DNA of 64,000 nt from Aliidiomarina taiwanensis (GCF_003987015.1 NZ_PIPQ01000001.1:124001-188000); one strand, 5' to 3'. Positions 44,353 to 57,386 are shown, numbered from the stretch's first letter. The notes: generated from the letters alone by a model not told the origin. Numbers and translations are program-made.

Positions 44353-45582
44353 ATGCTAGAGGTGAACCTTCCTCGTTTAAAAGAAAGTCTTTTAGAGCTT
44401 GCAGACATTGGCTTCAACCCCATCGACAAAGGTATTTACCGCTCGGGCTTTAGCGATGCAGACATGGCCGGGCGCCGCTGGCTTATGCAAGTGGCGGAAA
44501 AAGACGGCTTCAGTACGGAAATGGACGGTGCGGGTAATGTTTGGCTAGGTCTTGGCGAGTTAACTAAGCCCGCCGTTATTATTGGCTCCCACCTGGACTC
44601 GGTACCCGCCGGCGGTATGTTTGACGGAAGTCTTGGGGTCATGGCTGGGCTTGAAGTACTTCGAGTGGTGGCCGAAAATAATATTTCTTTGCAGTATCCA
44701 TTGCGGGTGCTGGCAACCGCAGAAGAAGAAGGCCGATTTGGTGGAATGTTTGGTGCACAAGCCGTCACCGGGTGCCTAACCCCAGAATGGATTTTATCAG
44801 CCCACGACGCTGACGATGTGTTTCTAGCAGACGCTATGCGTGCGCAGGGTTTAAACCCAATGGACGCACTTGACGCAGCCTGGCCGCCTGATCAAATCAA
44901 AGCATTTTTAGAACTGCATATAGAACAAGGCCCCGTATTGGAAAGTGAAGACATTCCCATTGGGGTGGTGGAAGGTGTGTCGGGTGTGTTTAAGTGGATT
45001 GTGCATTTAAAAGGAAAAGCAGACCATGCGGGAACAGCCCCTATGCACATGCGCAGCGACGCTTTTATGGGACTGGCAGACTTTGCACACGAAATTCAGC
45101 GTATTATTGACGAAGACGGCACAGACAAAAGCCGCATTACTGTGGGTAAAGTTGAATTAATTCCAGGTTATCCACATACGGTGCCAGGCGAGGCGATTTT
45201 TACTATTGTCGGCCGTGATATGGATGAAGAGGTTATGCGTGAATTAGCCACTGCCTGTGAACGCGCTCTGCGGGCCATCGCAAGGCGACACCGGCTTAAC
45301 TTTGAATACAAAGAAGTGAGCTGGCTTGGTCCCCGCTATTGCTCGAAAAGTATGATAGCCTTGATGGAACAAAAAGCCGCTGCCCGTGGTTGGAGCTACA
45401 AGCGTATGCCCAGTGGTGCTGGTCACGACGTGCAGTTTTTTTCTGGCATGACAGAAGCAGGGCTTATTTTTATACCGTCTGTTGATGGCGTGAGCCATGC
45501 ACCGGATGAATGGTCGCATTGGCATCATGTTGAAATGGGCGCAAACCTGTTGCTTGACTGCGTTTTAGCAAAAGCTAGCTGA
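44353..45582 (+). CDS. Zn-dependent M20-family amidohydrolase (allantoate / N-carbamoyl amino acid hydrolase type)
   Basis: A 409-residue binuclear metal hydrolase. Metal ligands follow the family: GSHLDSVPAGGMFDG, the Glu pair in TAEEEGRFG and ELHIEQGPVLE, and the lid residues DHAGTAPM. A late metal or substrate site lies in PSGAGHDVQFF. The ATG at 44353 has AGGAG with five-base spacing, so eight residues of the longer frame are dropped. It could cleave allantoate, N-carbamoyl amino acids or beta-ureidopropionate; substrate not resolved. No pyrimidine or purine genes are adjacent. Confidence 0.88.
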   Translation: MLEVNLPRLKESLLELADIGFNPIDKGIYRSGFSDADMAGRRWLMQVAEKDGFSTEMDGAGNVWLGLGELTKPAVIIGSHLDSVPAGGMFDGSLGVMAGLEVLRVVAENNISLQYPLRVLATAEEEGRFGGMFGAQAVTGCLTPEWILSAHDADDVFLADAMRAQGLNPMDALDAAWPPDQIKAFLELHIEQGPVLESEDIPIGVVEGVSGVFKWIVHLKGKADHAGTAPMHMRSDAFMGLADFAHEIQRIIDEDGTDKSRITVGKVELIPGYPHTVPGEAIFTIVGRDMDEEVMRELATACERALRAIARRHRLNFEYKEVSWLGPRYCSKSMIALMEQKAAARGWSYKRMPSGAGHDVQFFSGMTEAGLIFIPSVDGVSHAPDEWSHWHHVEMGANLLLDCVLAKAS

Positions 45583-45660
45583 TTTGATCCTGATCCTATT
45601 ATTTGCTTGTGGCAGGCGTATAATGAACCAATACTTGGCATATGATTGAGTGGGAATGTT

Positions 45661-47088
45661 GTGGAACAGAAAATAGAAGTACAGAAGGCACCGCCAAAAT
45701 CGGTAAAAACACACAAGCCTGGCCCCAGCCATAAAAAAGTCGACTCTCCCACAGGGAAAATATACGTTCGCGAGTCTCATGGAAAAATAGAGAACGTTCG
45801 GCGCTTCACGGGTTTTGCGCTTATGGCGCTGTTTGTCATTATTCCTTGGCTGACCTGGAATGGTGAGCAGGCCGTTCTGCTCGATATTATGAACCAAAGA
45901 TTCCGCATTTTCGGAGTCACGCTTTGGCCACAAGACCTTACCCTCTTGGCCTGGATCTTCATGATTAGTGCTTTTGCCCTCTTCCTAGTGACTACTCTTT
46001 ATGGGCGAGTGTGGTGTGGTTTTACCTGCCCGCAAACCACGTGGACCTTTATTTACATGTGGTTTGAGCGACAAATTGAAGGAACGCGACATCAGCGCAT
46101 GAAGCTTGATCAGCGACCTATGGACTTCGACAAGTTCTGGCGCAAAACGGCCAAGCATACGGCGTGGCTCATCATCGCATTGTTTACCTCGATTACCTTT
46201 GTGGGTTACTTCACAGACATGCGCACCCTTATGGTGGACTTCTGGGTATTCAAGTCGAGCGCTTGGGCTATTGGTTGTGTGTTGTTTTTCACCTTTGCCA
46301 CCTACGGAAATGCAGGTTGGATGCGCGAAATAATGTGTACTCACATTTGTCCTTATGCGCGCTTCCAGTCGGCCATGTTCGACAAAGACACCTTTATTGT
46401 GGCCTACGACGCTAAGCGCGGTGAGCCACGGGGGCCACGTAAACGGAAAGCTGCCCTTGACCCAAATGAACTAGGTCATTGCATTGACTGTAAGCTATGT
46501 GTGCAAGTTTGCCCAACGGGTATCGACATTCGAGAAGGCCTGCAATACGAGTGCATTAACTGTGGTGCCTGTGTAGACGCCTGTAATGATGTGATGGATA
46601 AAATGAACTATCCGCGCGACTTAATTAGCTTTACTACAGAGCATCAACTAGAAGGCAAACGCACAAAAATATTCCGGTTTAAAAGCGTCGGCTATGGGCT
46701 TGCCTTGATAGCACTCACAGCCATGCTGGTGGTAAACATTGCTTACCGAGTCCCCTTAGAATTTGATGTGATTCGCGACCGTAATTCCTTGTATCGTGAA
46801 AACCAAGAAGGCTTTATTGAAAACGTGTATACACTGCGAGTTATTAATAAGTCTCAGCAACCTCAGCGTTACACCTTTAGTGTAGAAGGCCCAGGCATTG
46901 AAAACATTCAATGGGTTGGCTCACAGCACCTGTCGTTAGAAAGCGAACAGTCAGGCATCTTGCCGATTAGTTTGGCAATCGACCCGTATTACTTAGACTC
47001 TCCTTTAGTAGAAATAACCTTCACTATTCAAGCGGAAGGCGAGGAACGTTTAAAGCGGACGGTGAAGTCCAACTTTATTTATCAATAA
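45661..47088 (+). CDS. ccoG: cytochrome c oxidase accessory protein CcoG (RdxA/FixG)
   Basis: An inner-membrane ferredoxin-like protein of about 475 residues needed for copper handling during cbb3 oxidase assembly. Four to five membrane helices frame CGFTCPQTTW and CTHICPYARFQ. Two 4Fe-4S motifs follow, CIDCKLCVQVCPTG and CINCGACVDACNDVM, and the C-terminal domain is an Ig-like periplasmic fold. GTG at 45661 is preferred, with GGGA upstream; a TTG at 45646 is also possible. ccoNOPQ is not in the window, an unusual separation. It sits 8 bp before srkA. Confidence 0.93.
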   Translation: MEQKIEVQKAPPKSVKTHKPGPSHKKVDSPTGKIYVRESHGKIENVRRFTGFALMALFVIIPWLTWNGEQAVLLDIMNQRFRIFGVTLWPQDLTLLAWIFMISAFALFLVTTLYGRVWCGFTCPQTTWTFIYMWFERQIEGTRHQRMKLDQRPMDFDKFWRKTAKHTAWLIIALFTSITFVGYFTDMRTLMVDFWVFKSSAWAIGCVLFFTFATYGNAGWMREIMCTHICPYARFQSAMFDKDTFIVAYDAKRGEPRGPRKRKAALDPNELGHCIDCKLCVQVCPTGIDIREGLQYECINCGACVDACNDVMDKMNYPRDLISFTTEHQLEGKRTKIFRFKSVGYGLALIALTAMLVVNIAYRVPLEFDVIRDRNSLYRENQEGFIENVYTLRVINKSQQPQRYTFSVEGPGIENIQWVGSQHLSLESEQSGILPISLAIDPYYLDSPLVEITFTIQAEGEERLKRTVKSNFIYQ

Positions 47089-47096
47089 GGACGCCT

Positions 47097-48080
47097 GTGG
47101 CAGACTTTAGTTTTCAAGACTTAACGCCTGAGGTTATTCTCGACGCAATAGAAGGGGTGGGACTCTACCCCGCCTCAGGCTTACTGGCGTTAAACAGCTA
47201 CGAGAACCGTGTTTATCAGTTTCTCGATGACGACGGCAAACGCTATGTTGTAAAGTTTTACCGCCCTGCGCGGTGGAGCAATGAACAAATACAAGAAGAG
47301 CATGACTACCTTAGCGAGCTTGCTGAGCTGGATATACCGGTTGTGCAGCCACTCCGCTTTGCCGGTGAAAGCTTACTCGAGTATCAAGGGTATAGGTTTA
47401 CAGTTTTTCCAAGTGTTGGAGGCCGTGCACTGGAAGCAGATAACCTTGACCAACTTGATGAACTAGGCCGACAGCTTGGTCGCATCCATAAAGTGGGGGC
47501 GGCAAAACCATTTACCCACCGCCCTGCTCTTGTGACGCCAGAAGCCATCGACGAAATTGTCAGTGAACTATTATCCTGCAACTTGCTCCCGCATAGCTTA
47601 TATACATCCTTTGACACCATCTTGAACTTCATTGCCGAGCGATTAAAAGCAACCAACTGGCAAGCCTTCCCCTCTATTCGTCTGCATGGCGACTGCCATG
47701 TGGGCAACTTGTTGGTGCGCGATGAAGGCTTAACCTTGGTGGACTTAGATGACAGTAGACAAGGGCCTGCAGTACAAGACATGTGGATGATGCTTAGTGG
47801 GGACCGCATGCAGCAAGAGCTGCAATTAGCTACTTTGGTTGAAGCTTACGAAGAATTTACAACTTTTAACCCTGCAGAGCTCCGATTGATTGAACCTTTA
47901 CGCAGTTTCCGTATCATTAACTATATGGCTTGGTTAGCAAAGCGTTGGCAAGATCCTGCCTTCCAACATAACTTTAGTTGGTTTGCAGAAGAGCGTTATT
48001 GGGAACAACAAATTTTAGCCTTAAAAGAGCAGCTGGCGGCTTTAGACGAACCGCCATTACGCTTACAACCTAATTTTTAG
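47097..48080 (+). CDS. srkA: stress-response serine/threonine kinase SrkA (YihE/RdoA)
   Basis: A 327-residue kinase of the APH fold that protects against stress-induced death in E. coli. Features are SYENRVYQF, VKFYRPARWS with the ATP lysine, the catalytic loop LHGDCHVGNLL and the metal motif LVDLDDS. The GTG start at 47097 has AAGGA with five-base spacing. The order srkA-dsbA matches E. coli yihE-dsbA, and the two are 19 bp apart. Confidence 0.95.
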   Translation: MADFSFQDLTPEVILDAIEGVGLYPASGLLALNSYENRVYQFLDDDGKRYVVKFYRPARWSNEQIQEEHDYLSELAELDIPVVQPLRFAGESLLEYQGYRFTVFPSVGGRALEADNLDQLDELGRQLGRIHKVGAAKPFTHRPALVTPEAIDEIVSELLSCNLLPHSLYTSFDTILNFIAERLKATNWQAFPSIRLHGDCHVGNLLVRDEGLTLVDLDDSRQGPAVQDMWMMLSGDRMQQELQLATLVEAYEEFTTFNPAELRLIEPLRSFRIINYMAWLAKRWQDPAFQHNFSWFAEERYWEQQILALKEQLAALDEPPLRLQPNF

Positions 48081-48099
48081 AAATAGGACGCCTCTACTT

Positions 48100-48729
48100 A
48101 TGAAGAAATTACTCATGGCTCTTGTAGCCACAATCAGCTTGCTCACAATACCCGCACACGCCATGGACTTTCGTGAAGGCGTGCACTACAAAGAAATTTC
48201 GGACGAAACCACGTCGAAACCAGAAATTATTGAGTTTTTCTCGTTTTACTGTGGCTCTTGCTACCAGTTCAGCCCGTTTAGTGACATGCTTGCCGACACA
48301 TACCCGGACGCTTTTAAAGCCTACCAAGTTGACTTTATTGCGCCGCGTAATATGGGCGAGGTAATTGTGCAGTCGTGGGCTGCAGCCAATGTATTAGGTG
48401 TAGCCGATGAGTTTAAAACGCGTCTATTTCATCAGCACTTTGTAGAGCGTAAACAAAGTAACAGCTTGAACGACGTGAAAGCGGTTCTAGCTAGTGTTGG
48501 AGTTTCTTCTCAGCAGTTTGAACAAGCGTACGGTAGTTTCGCTGTGCGTAGCTTAACGAACCGTATGCGTACATCCGCGAAAGACTTTAACGTACGTGGC
48601 ACCCCGACTTACATTATAAATAGTAAATATCAGGTGCTTCAGCAAGGCTTCCGCGACAGTGGTGCCAACTTCTTTAGTGACTTGGAAGAACTGGTTGAAT
48701 ACTTACTAACAAAAGATGGTGTTCAATAA
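48100..48729 (+). CDS. dsbA: periplasmic thiol:disulfide oxidoreductase DsbA, with CGSC active site
   Basis: A 209-residue periplasmic oxidase that introduces disulfides into exported proteins. The signal peptide ends AHA-MDF. The thioredoxin-fold active site reads FYCGSCYQF (Cys51 and Cys54), whereas most DsbA proteins have CPHC. The cis-Pro loop reads RGTPTYIIN instead of the usual RGVPA. Both changes should alter redox potential or substrate choice. The context (srkA upstream, mscS-type gene 3 bp downstream) is normal for dsbA. Confidence 0.92.
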   Translation: MKKLLMALVATISLLTIPAHAMDFREGVHYKEISDETTSKPEIIEFFSFYCGSCYQFSPFSDMLADTYPDAFKAYQVDFIAPRNMGEVIVQSWAAANVLGVADEFKTRLFHQHFVERKQSNSLNDVKAVLASVGVSSQQFEQAYGSFAVRSLTNRMRTSAKDFNVRGTPTYIINSKYQVLQQGFRDSGANFFSDLEELVEYLLTKDGVQ

Positions 48730-48732
48730 CTT

Positions 48733-50001
48733 ATGCAAACGTTTATTGACTTTTGGCAACAAACGTTAGCATGGCTAGACCAATACCCGCGTGTTGAAGC
48801 TGCTGCGGGTGTTGCTGTGCTTCTTATTATTGCTGGTATTAGCAATAATCTTGTCAAGCGCGTATTGGTACGGGTGTTTGTTTCAACGCTTAAACGCATT
48901 GTACGTGACGATGAAAAGCTTGACCTGCACTCGAATGTTGTTGCTCGTTTAGCCAATATCGTGCCAGCTTTGGTTTTATCTATTGGTGTAACCTTTGTGC
49001 CGCATTTGCCGGAAGCGGTTGTTACCGTGGTTAAAAATGTGGCTGGTGCTTTCATTATTCTTACCATTGCATTGGCTATTAATGCATTTCTTACCTTATT
49101 AAACCGTTCATATGAACGCCGCCCCGATGCCAACCGCAAGCCCATTAAGGGATACCTGCAAATAGTTACTATTGTCGTTTATGTAATTGCGGCTATTTTA
49201 ATCATTGCCACACTCATTGATAAGTCCCCGCTTATTTTACTATCTGGTTTGGGTGCAATGGCTGCCGTGCTTATGTTGGTGTTTCAAGACACCCTGCTTT
49301 CATTGGTTGCTAGCATGCAAATTACTTCAGGCGATTTAATTCGTGTAGGCGACTGGGTAGAAATGCCAGATGCCAACGCAGATGGCGATGTTATTGATTT
49401 AGCCTTACATACAGTAAAAATTCAGAATTGGGATAAAACCATTACCTCTGTACCTACCCGCCGATTTATCACCACAGGGTTTAAAAACTGGCGGGGCATG
49501 CAAGAGTCTGGTGGGCGCCGAATGGTGCGCAGCATGATGCTGGATCAGCAAAGCATAGGTTTTCTTAGTGAAGAGCAATTAGAAAAGCTAAAGCGGTTTA
49601 GTGTGTTAGAAGAGTACCTAAACGAAAAGCTTGAAGACATCTCGTCGTGGAACCAAGACCTTGAAAAGTCTGGTAAAGACAAGGTGAACTCGCGCTGGGT
49701 CACCAACATAGGTACCTTCCGTGCTTACGTTCAGCGTTATTTGGAAAACCACCCAGGCATTAGCCAAGACATGACCCTGTTGGTTCGTCAGCGCGATCCA
49801 ACCTCGGAAGGATTACCGTTACAAATATACGCATTTACGAACACGACAGCGTGGGCGGAGTATGAAGGTATTCAGTCTGATATATTCGACCATCTTTACG
49901 CCATAGTGCCAGAGTTTGGATTACGCGTATTCCAAAAGCCAAGTGGTCGAGATGTCACAGACTATATTAAGAGCTACGCCCTTCCAGATCCTCAGCATTA
50001 A
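48733..50001 (+). CDS. MscS-family mechanosensitive channel (YbdG-like)
   Basis: A 422-residue channel with four to five N-terminal helices. The pore-lining helix lies near LLSGLGAMAAVLMLVFQDTLL, and the beta domain begins GDLIRVGDWVEMP with the conserved TVKIQNWDKTITSVPTRR. A large C-terminal domain is typical of the YbdG subgroup, which contributes to osmotic response. It starts 3 bp after dsbA and its 3' end overlaps the convergent acyltransferase by 35 bp. Confidence 0.9.
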   Translation: MQTFIDFWQQTLAWLDQYPRVEAAAGVAVLLIIAGISNNLVKRVLVRVFVSTLKRIVRDDEKLDLHSNVVARLANIVPALVLSIGVTFVPHLPEAVVTVVKNVAGAFIILTIALAINAFLTLLNRSYERRPDANRKPIKGYLQIVTIVVYVIAAILIIATLIDKSPLILLSGLGAMAAVLMLVFQDTLLSLVASMQITSGDLIRVGDWVEMPDANADGDVIDLALHTVKIQNWDKTITSVPTRRFITTGFKNWRGMQESGGRRMVRSMMLDQQSIGFLSEEQLEKLKRFSVLEEYLNEKLEDISSWNQDLEKSGKDKVNSRWVTNIGTFRAYVQRYLENHPGISQDMTLLVRQRDPTSEGLPLQIYAFTNTTAWAEYEGIQSDIFDHLYAIVPEFGLRVFQKPSGRDVTDYIKSYALPDPQH

Positions 50002-50890
50002 TATAATGCTTAATGCGCTGGTCTTTCAGTTGCCAGCGCCCATTCAACCAACCTTGAAAGTGCGTTCGAAAGGCTTCGTCGTTAAAGTAATCGCCGCGTA
50101 AGTCGGCGGTTACTGGTATACGGTCAATGTGAACATAAATGCGTTTCAAGCGGCCAAACAATAATGCCATAGCAAGAGGCTCACCATGCTTTCGGTCAGG
50201 GTACACGAGGGTAATATCCAAGACTTCTTGAAACTGCTCGCCCATGGCTTGCAAAGTAAATGAGGTGCCCCCTGCTTTTGGTGGAAGTAAGTAAGTGTAT
50301 GGGCTTTTACGGGCTAGGTGTTTTTGGCGTGTGAACCGTGTACCTTCACAAAAATTGATAACAGTGGTCGGAATATCGCGAAACTTTTCACACTTCTTCC
50401 GTGTCGTTTCAATGTCTTTCCCTTTCAACGCAGGGTTCTTCTGTATCTGTTCCTTGGTGTAGCGCTTCATAAAGGGCATGTCGAGTACCCAACAGCCAAT
50501 GCCGACAATGGGCACCCAAAATAACTCACGCTTTAAGAAGAAGCGTGGCATAGGCAGTTGTTTGCGGGACAAGTGCATTAACACCGGAATGTCGATCCAA
50601 CTGAGGTGATTGCATAAGATCATGTACCAACCGCTTCGATCGTCTGGCAGGTCACCTTCAATACGCCACTCCATATGAGCGCCCAGGCTGAAAAGAAACG
50701 ACATACTATATGCCCAGCAACGAAACAGCCCATTGGCAAGTGTCGAAATAAATCGCCGTAAGGGCGGCACCGGCATGACTAGTTTGATAGTGCCCAGGGC
50801 TGTTATGAACAAACCAATAATAGCGGTAGATAATACAGCCCATAATAAGCTAATAATAAAGCGGAAAGGCGCAGGCAAAAAAGAAAACAT
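49967..50890 (-). CDS. yihG: lysophospholipid acyltransferase family protein (YihG-like)
   Basis: A 307-residue inner-membrane acyltransferase that likely acylates lysophosphatidic acid or similar lipids. The catalytic motif is NHLSWID, followed by the second block KRELFWVPIVG and the third NFCEGTRFT. Two N-terminal membrane helices precede them. The ATG at 50890 is preferred, with AGGA upstream; a TTG lies at 50896. The E. coli yihG gene is likewise close to yihE-dsbA. It overlaps the 3' end of mscS-like gene by 35 bp, tail to tail. Confidence 0.88.
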   Translation of the reverse strand: MFSFLPAPFRFIISLLWAVLSTAIIGLFITALGTIKLVMPVPPLRRFISTLANGLFRCWAYSMSFLFSLGAHMEWRIEGDLPDDRSGWYMILCNHLSWIDIPVLMHLSRKQLPMPRFFLKRELFWVPIVGIGCWVLDMPFMKRYTKEQIQKNPALKGKDIETTRKKCEKFRDIPTTVINFCEGTRFTRQKHLARKSPYTYLLPPKAGGTSFTLQAMGEQFQEVLDITLVYPDRKHGEPLAMALLFGRLKRIYVHIDRIPVTADLRGDYFNDEAFRTHFQGWLNGRWQLKDQRIKHYINAEDLEGRSS

Positions 50891-50969
50891 AAGCAACAGG
50901 TCCTGAGTTATTAGTATTCGTAGTGTTTGTTGTTCGAGTTCATATAAAACAAGTCAAAAGCAAAGGGAC

Positions 50970-51509
50970 TTAACGTTGCTCTGCTCTATAGTCATCTTTT
51001 AAGCGTACATAGTTCGCGGCGGATTGCTTTAAAAACGCTTTTTCTTTGTGGGTTAATGGACGCATACGCCGCGCAGGGCTGCCTACGTATAAATACCCGC
51101 TCTCGAGCTTTTTACCTGGAGCAACTAAGGCGCCACCACCAATGATGACATCGTCCCCTACTTCTGCGCCGTCCATAATCACAGCGGCCATACCAATAAG
51201 AACCCGGTTACCTATAGTGCAACCATGCAACATGGCCTTATGGCCAACCGTTACGTCATCGCCGATAATCAGCGGATACCCGTCGGCGTCTTCATAGCTA
51301 GTGCGGGTTACATGTAATACACAGCCGTCTTGAATATTCGTGCGTGCACCAATGCGAATATGATTCACATCGCCGCGAGCTGCAACCAATGGCCAGATAC
51401 TACTGTCTTCACCTAAATGAATGTCACCTACGATAACCGCTGAAGAGTCTATGTAACTTCTATCACCTAGGGTTGGATAGATACCTTTGTATGAACGCCC
51501 TACTTGCAT
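50970..51509 (-). CDS. gamma-carbonic anhydrase family protein (YrdA-like)
   Basis: A 179-residue left-handed beta-helix of hexapeptide repeats. The metal-binding histidines appear in GCVLHVT, VTVGHKAMLHGC, consistent with the gamma-CA/YrdA/CaiE family; several members are inactive in CO2 hydration. ATG at 51509 (MQVGRSYKG) follows GGAG at 8 bp and is preferred over the longer frame. It is the last protein gene before the rRNA operon and is transcribed away from it. Confidence 0.9.
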   Translation of the reverse strand: MQVGRSYKGIYPTLGDRSYIDSSAVIVGDIHLGEDSSIWPLVAARGDVNHIRIGARTNIQDGCVLHVTRTSYEDADGYPLIIGDDVTVGHKAMLHGCTIGNRVLIGMAAVIMDGAEVGDDVIIGGGALVAPGKKLESGYLYVGSPARRMRPLTHKEKAFLKQSAANYVRLKDDYRAEQR

Positions 51510-51671
51510 GCTCAAACTCCATTGCAATGAATTAAGTGACCTCTATTGTGACAAGTGCGAAGTAAAATTCCTATATAAGAATAGAAAGCGTATAAAAACG
51601 CATCAAAAAACAACAGATTGTGTGAATTATGGGCGGTTAAACCAAAAAACGAAAAAAAAGCAATAAAAAGC

Positions 51672-51699
51672 TTGCTGAAGCCGCCCAACTCGCTATAAT
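51672..51699 (+). promoter_or_regulatory. rrn P1 promoter
   Basis: TTGCTG (51672-51677) and TATAAT (51694-51699) are 16 bp apart and followed by GCGCTCCA, the GC-rich discriminator seen at rRNA P1 promoters of gammaproteobacteria. The upstream 150 bp are very AT-rich, as expected for an UP element. Confidence 0.8.
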
Positions 51700-51898
51700 G
51701 CGCTCCACTTCGACGGGATACAGACAAAGCCTAAAAGAAGAAAGCAAGAAAAAACAAAGGGTTGTAAGCATTAACTTGGTTAATGACCTATATCCCGCCA
51801 AATTAAAGCTAACGACTCATAATAAGATGTTAACTTTAAGTAAACAGGCGAAATCTTCTACCGAAACTTAAGAAAATGAAAAATTTTCAAAATAAAGG

Positions 51899-51926
51899 TA
51901 GACAAACAAAAATAGGTGTGTAGAAT
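51899..51926 (+). promoter_or_regulatory. rrn P2 promoter
   Basis: TAGACA (51899-51904) and TAGAAT (51921-51926) are 16 bp apart, with GCAC after the -10. It lies about 230 bp downstream of P1 and 30 bp before boxA, a normal tandem arrangement. Confidence 0.65.
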
Positions 51927-51952
51927 GCACATCTCGCTTCGGACAGAAGCAA

Positions 51953-51965
51953 CGCTCTTTAACAA
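51953..51965 (+). promoter_or_regulatory. rrn leader boxA and RNase III processing arm
   Basis: CGCTCTTTAACAA matches the boxA antitermination site. The following 51971-51995 (CAAGCCAAGTAATCTG...) is nearly complementary to 53700-53725 in the spacer, forming the pre-16S processing stem. Confidence 0.85.
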
Positions 51966-52133
51966 TTTATCAAGCCAAGTAATCTGTGTGGGCACTTGCA
52001 GACAAAAGCATCAACATAAAGACCAACTTCGGTTGGCAATAGTTGAACTTTTGAATGGAAGAGCCTTACAAATAAGTAAGAACCAGATATTCATGAGTGA
52101 AACAGTCCTAACGGACACTTGCATCAAAATCTT

Positions 52134-53675
<1,542 letters not shown>

Positions 53676-53818
53676 ACGATGAGATGTCTTTTCGACGTAA
53701 GTGCTCACACAGATTGATTGGCTTGATAACGGAACAGATACCGTTAGGTATCGTAGGTACGAAAGCTGGCAGCAAGGCGGTGAAAGAGCAAGCCTTAGAG
53801 ACACTTTTGGTGTTGTAT
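53676..53818 (+). other. 16S-23S spacer without tRNA
   Basis: About 143 bp. It holds a boxA-like GCTCACACAGATTG, one arm of the 16S processing stem (53700-53725) and the 5' arm of the 23S stem (ACACTTTTGGTGTTGTATGG, ending at the 23S start). No cloverleaf or CCA end is present, so no tRNA-Ile, tRNA-Ala or tRNA-Glu gene is encoded. Confidence 0.9.
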
Positions 53819-56698
<2,880 letters not shown>

Positions 56699-56798
56699 AC
56701 AACACCAAAGGTGTTGAGATGGAACGATGCACACCAAGGTGAGTGTTGGATTGTAAGACTTTCTTTTTTTCTTTAGCTTGTACCAAATGAACAGAATT

Positions 56799-56917
56799 TG
56801 TCTGGCGGCCATAGCGACGTGGAACCACCTGAATCCATTCCGAACTCAGAAGTGAAACATGTCAGCGCCGATGGTAGTGTGGGGCCTCCCCATGTGAGAG
56901 TAGGACACCGCCAGGCT
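56799..56917 (+). rRNA. rrf: 5S ribosomal RNA
   Basis: About 119 nt from TGTCTGGCGGCC to CCGCCAGGCTT, with GAACTCAGAAGTGAAAC and GATGGTAGTGTGGGG internal motifs. It lies 100 bp after the 23S gene in the same operon and is followed by a terminator. Confidence 0.97.
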
Positions 56918-56925
56918 TCAAATAA

Positions 56926-56960
56926 AACAGCCCTTCGCGAAAGCGAGGGGCTTTTTTATT
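56926..56960 (+). terminator. rrn operon terminator
   Basis: AGCCCTTCGC and GCGAGGGGCT form a stem over GAAA and are followed by TTTTTTATT. Confidence 0.9.
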
Positions 56961-57074
56961 TGTATTCTAAAGCGTGTATTTACTCGAGCATGGGCATGTG
57001 ACAAAACCGCAGGGAGCGGTTTTGAGCGCTGCTTGCAGCGACCCGAAGGGCGGAGGGCAGGAAGCCCGGAGTAA

Positions 57075-57093
57075 AGTAGGACACCGCCAGGCT
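57075..57093 (+). pseudogene. 3'-end fragment of a second 5S rRNA gene
   Basis: AGTAGGACACCGCCAGGCTTCAAA begins at 57075 and matches the tail of the 5S gene and its flank at 56899-56922. Only the 3' arm is present and the upstream 110 bp (with hairpins AAAACCGC/GCGGTTTT at 57003-57023 and GCGCTGCTTGCAGCG) is unrelated, so this is a relic. Confidence 0.8.
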
Positions 57094-57103
57094 TCAAACA
57101 AAA

Positions 57104-57136
57104 GAAACCCCAGCCCAAAAGGCTGGGGTTTTTTGT
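57104..57136 (+). terminator. second terminator after the rrn operon
   Basis: AACCCCAGCC and GGCTGGGGTT pair perfectly over CAAAA and are followed by TTTTG. It follows the 5S fragment and was probably its original terminator. Confidence 0.9.
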
Positions 57137-57160
57137 TTGTATTGCTTACCCGGTGTCCTA

Positions 57161-57185
57161 CCGTAGGGCAGGCACCGCCTGCCGT
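57161..57185. repeat. short palindromic repeat, copy 1
   Basis: CCGTAGGGCAGGCACCGCCTGCC: a hairpin with GGCAGG and CCTGCC arms. The same GTAGGGCAGG...CCTGCC pattern returns at 57276. Confidence 0.6.
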
Positions 57186-57231
57186 TGAAATGTAACGACC
57201 CTCCAAACCTTCCTATACAAATATACGCGCG

Positions 57232-57258
57232 TGCAACGTAAGGCGATGCCTTACCTAC
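57232..57258. repeat. short palindromic repeat, variant
   Basis: GTAAGGCGATGCCTTAC forms a GTAAGGC/GCCTTAC dyad, related in layout to the two copies beside it. Confidence 0.45.
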
Positions 57259-57275
57259 CTTTGGAATATTGTGTC

Positions 57276-57301
57276 GCCGTAGGGCAGGAAATGCCTGCCA
57301 T
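57276..57301. repeat. short palindromic repeat, copy 2
   Basis: CGCCGTAGGGCAGGAAATGCCTGCC shares the GTAGGGCAGG and CCTGCC arms of the copy at 57161 with a different loop. REP-like elements of this kind are usually dispersed across a genome. Confidence 0.6.
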
Positions 57302-57386
57302 GCTTATCGATATAACCTTTATTATTCAATGAAACCTATCAGCTGCCGATGTATGATGAGGAGTCTCAAACTTTTAGGTACGAATC

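Noticed and set aside
51512-51727. A minus-strand 71-codon frame upstream of the rrn operon
   Set aside because: It overlaps the P1 promoter and has biased AT-rich composition with no recognisable features.
57003-57040. Hairpins AAAACCGC/GCGGTTTT and GCGCTGC/GCAGCG as a small RNA
   Set aside because: No promoter and no terminator of its own; they sit between the rrn terminator and the 5S relic and are probably recombination debris.
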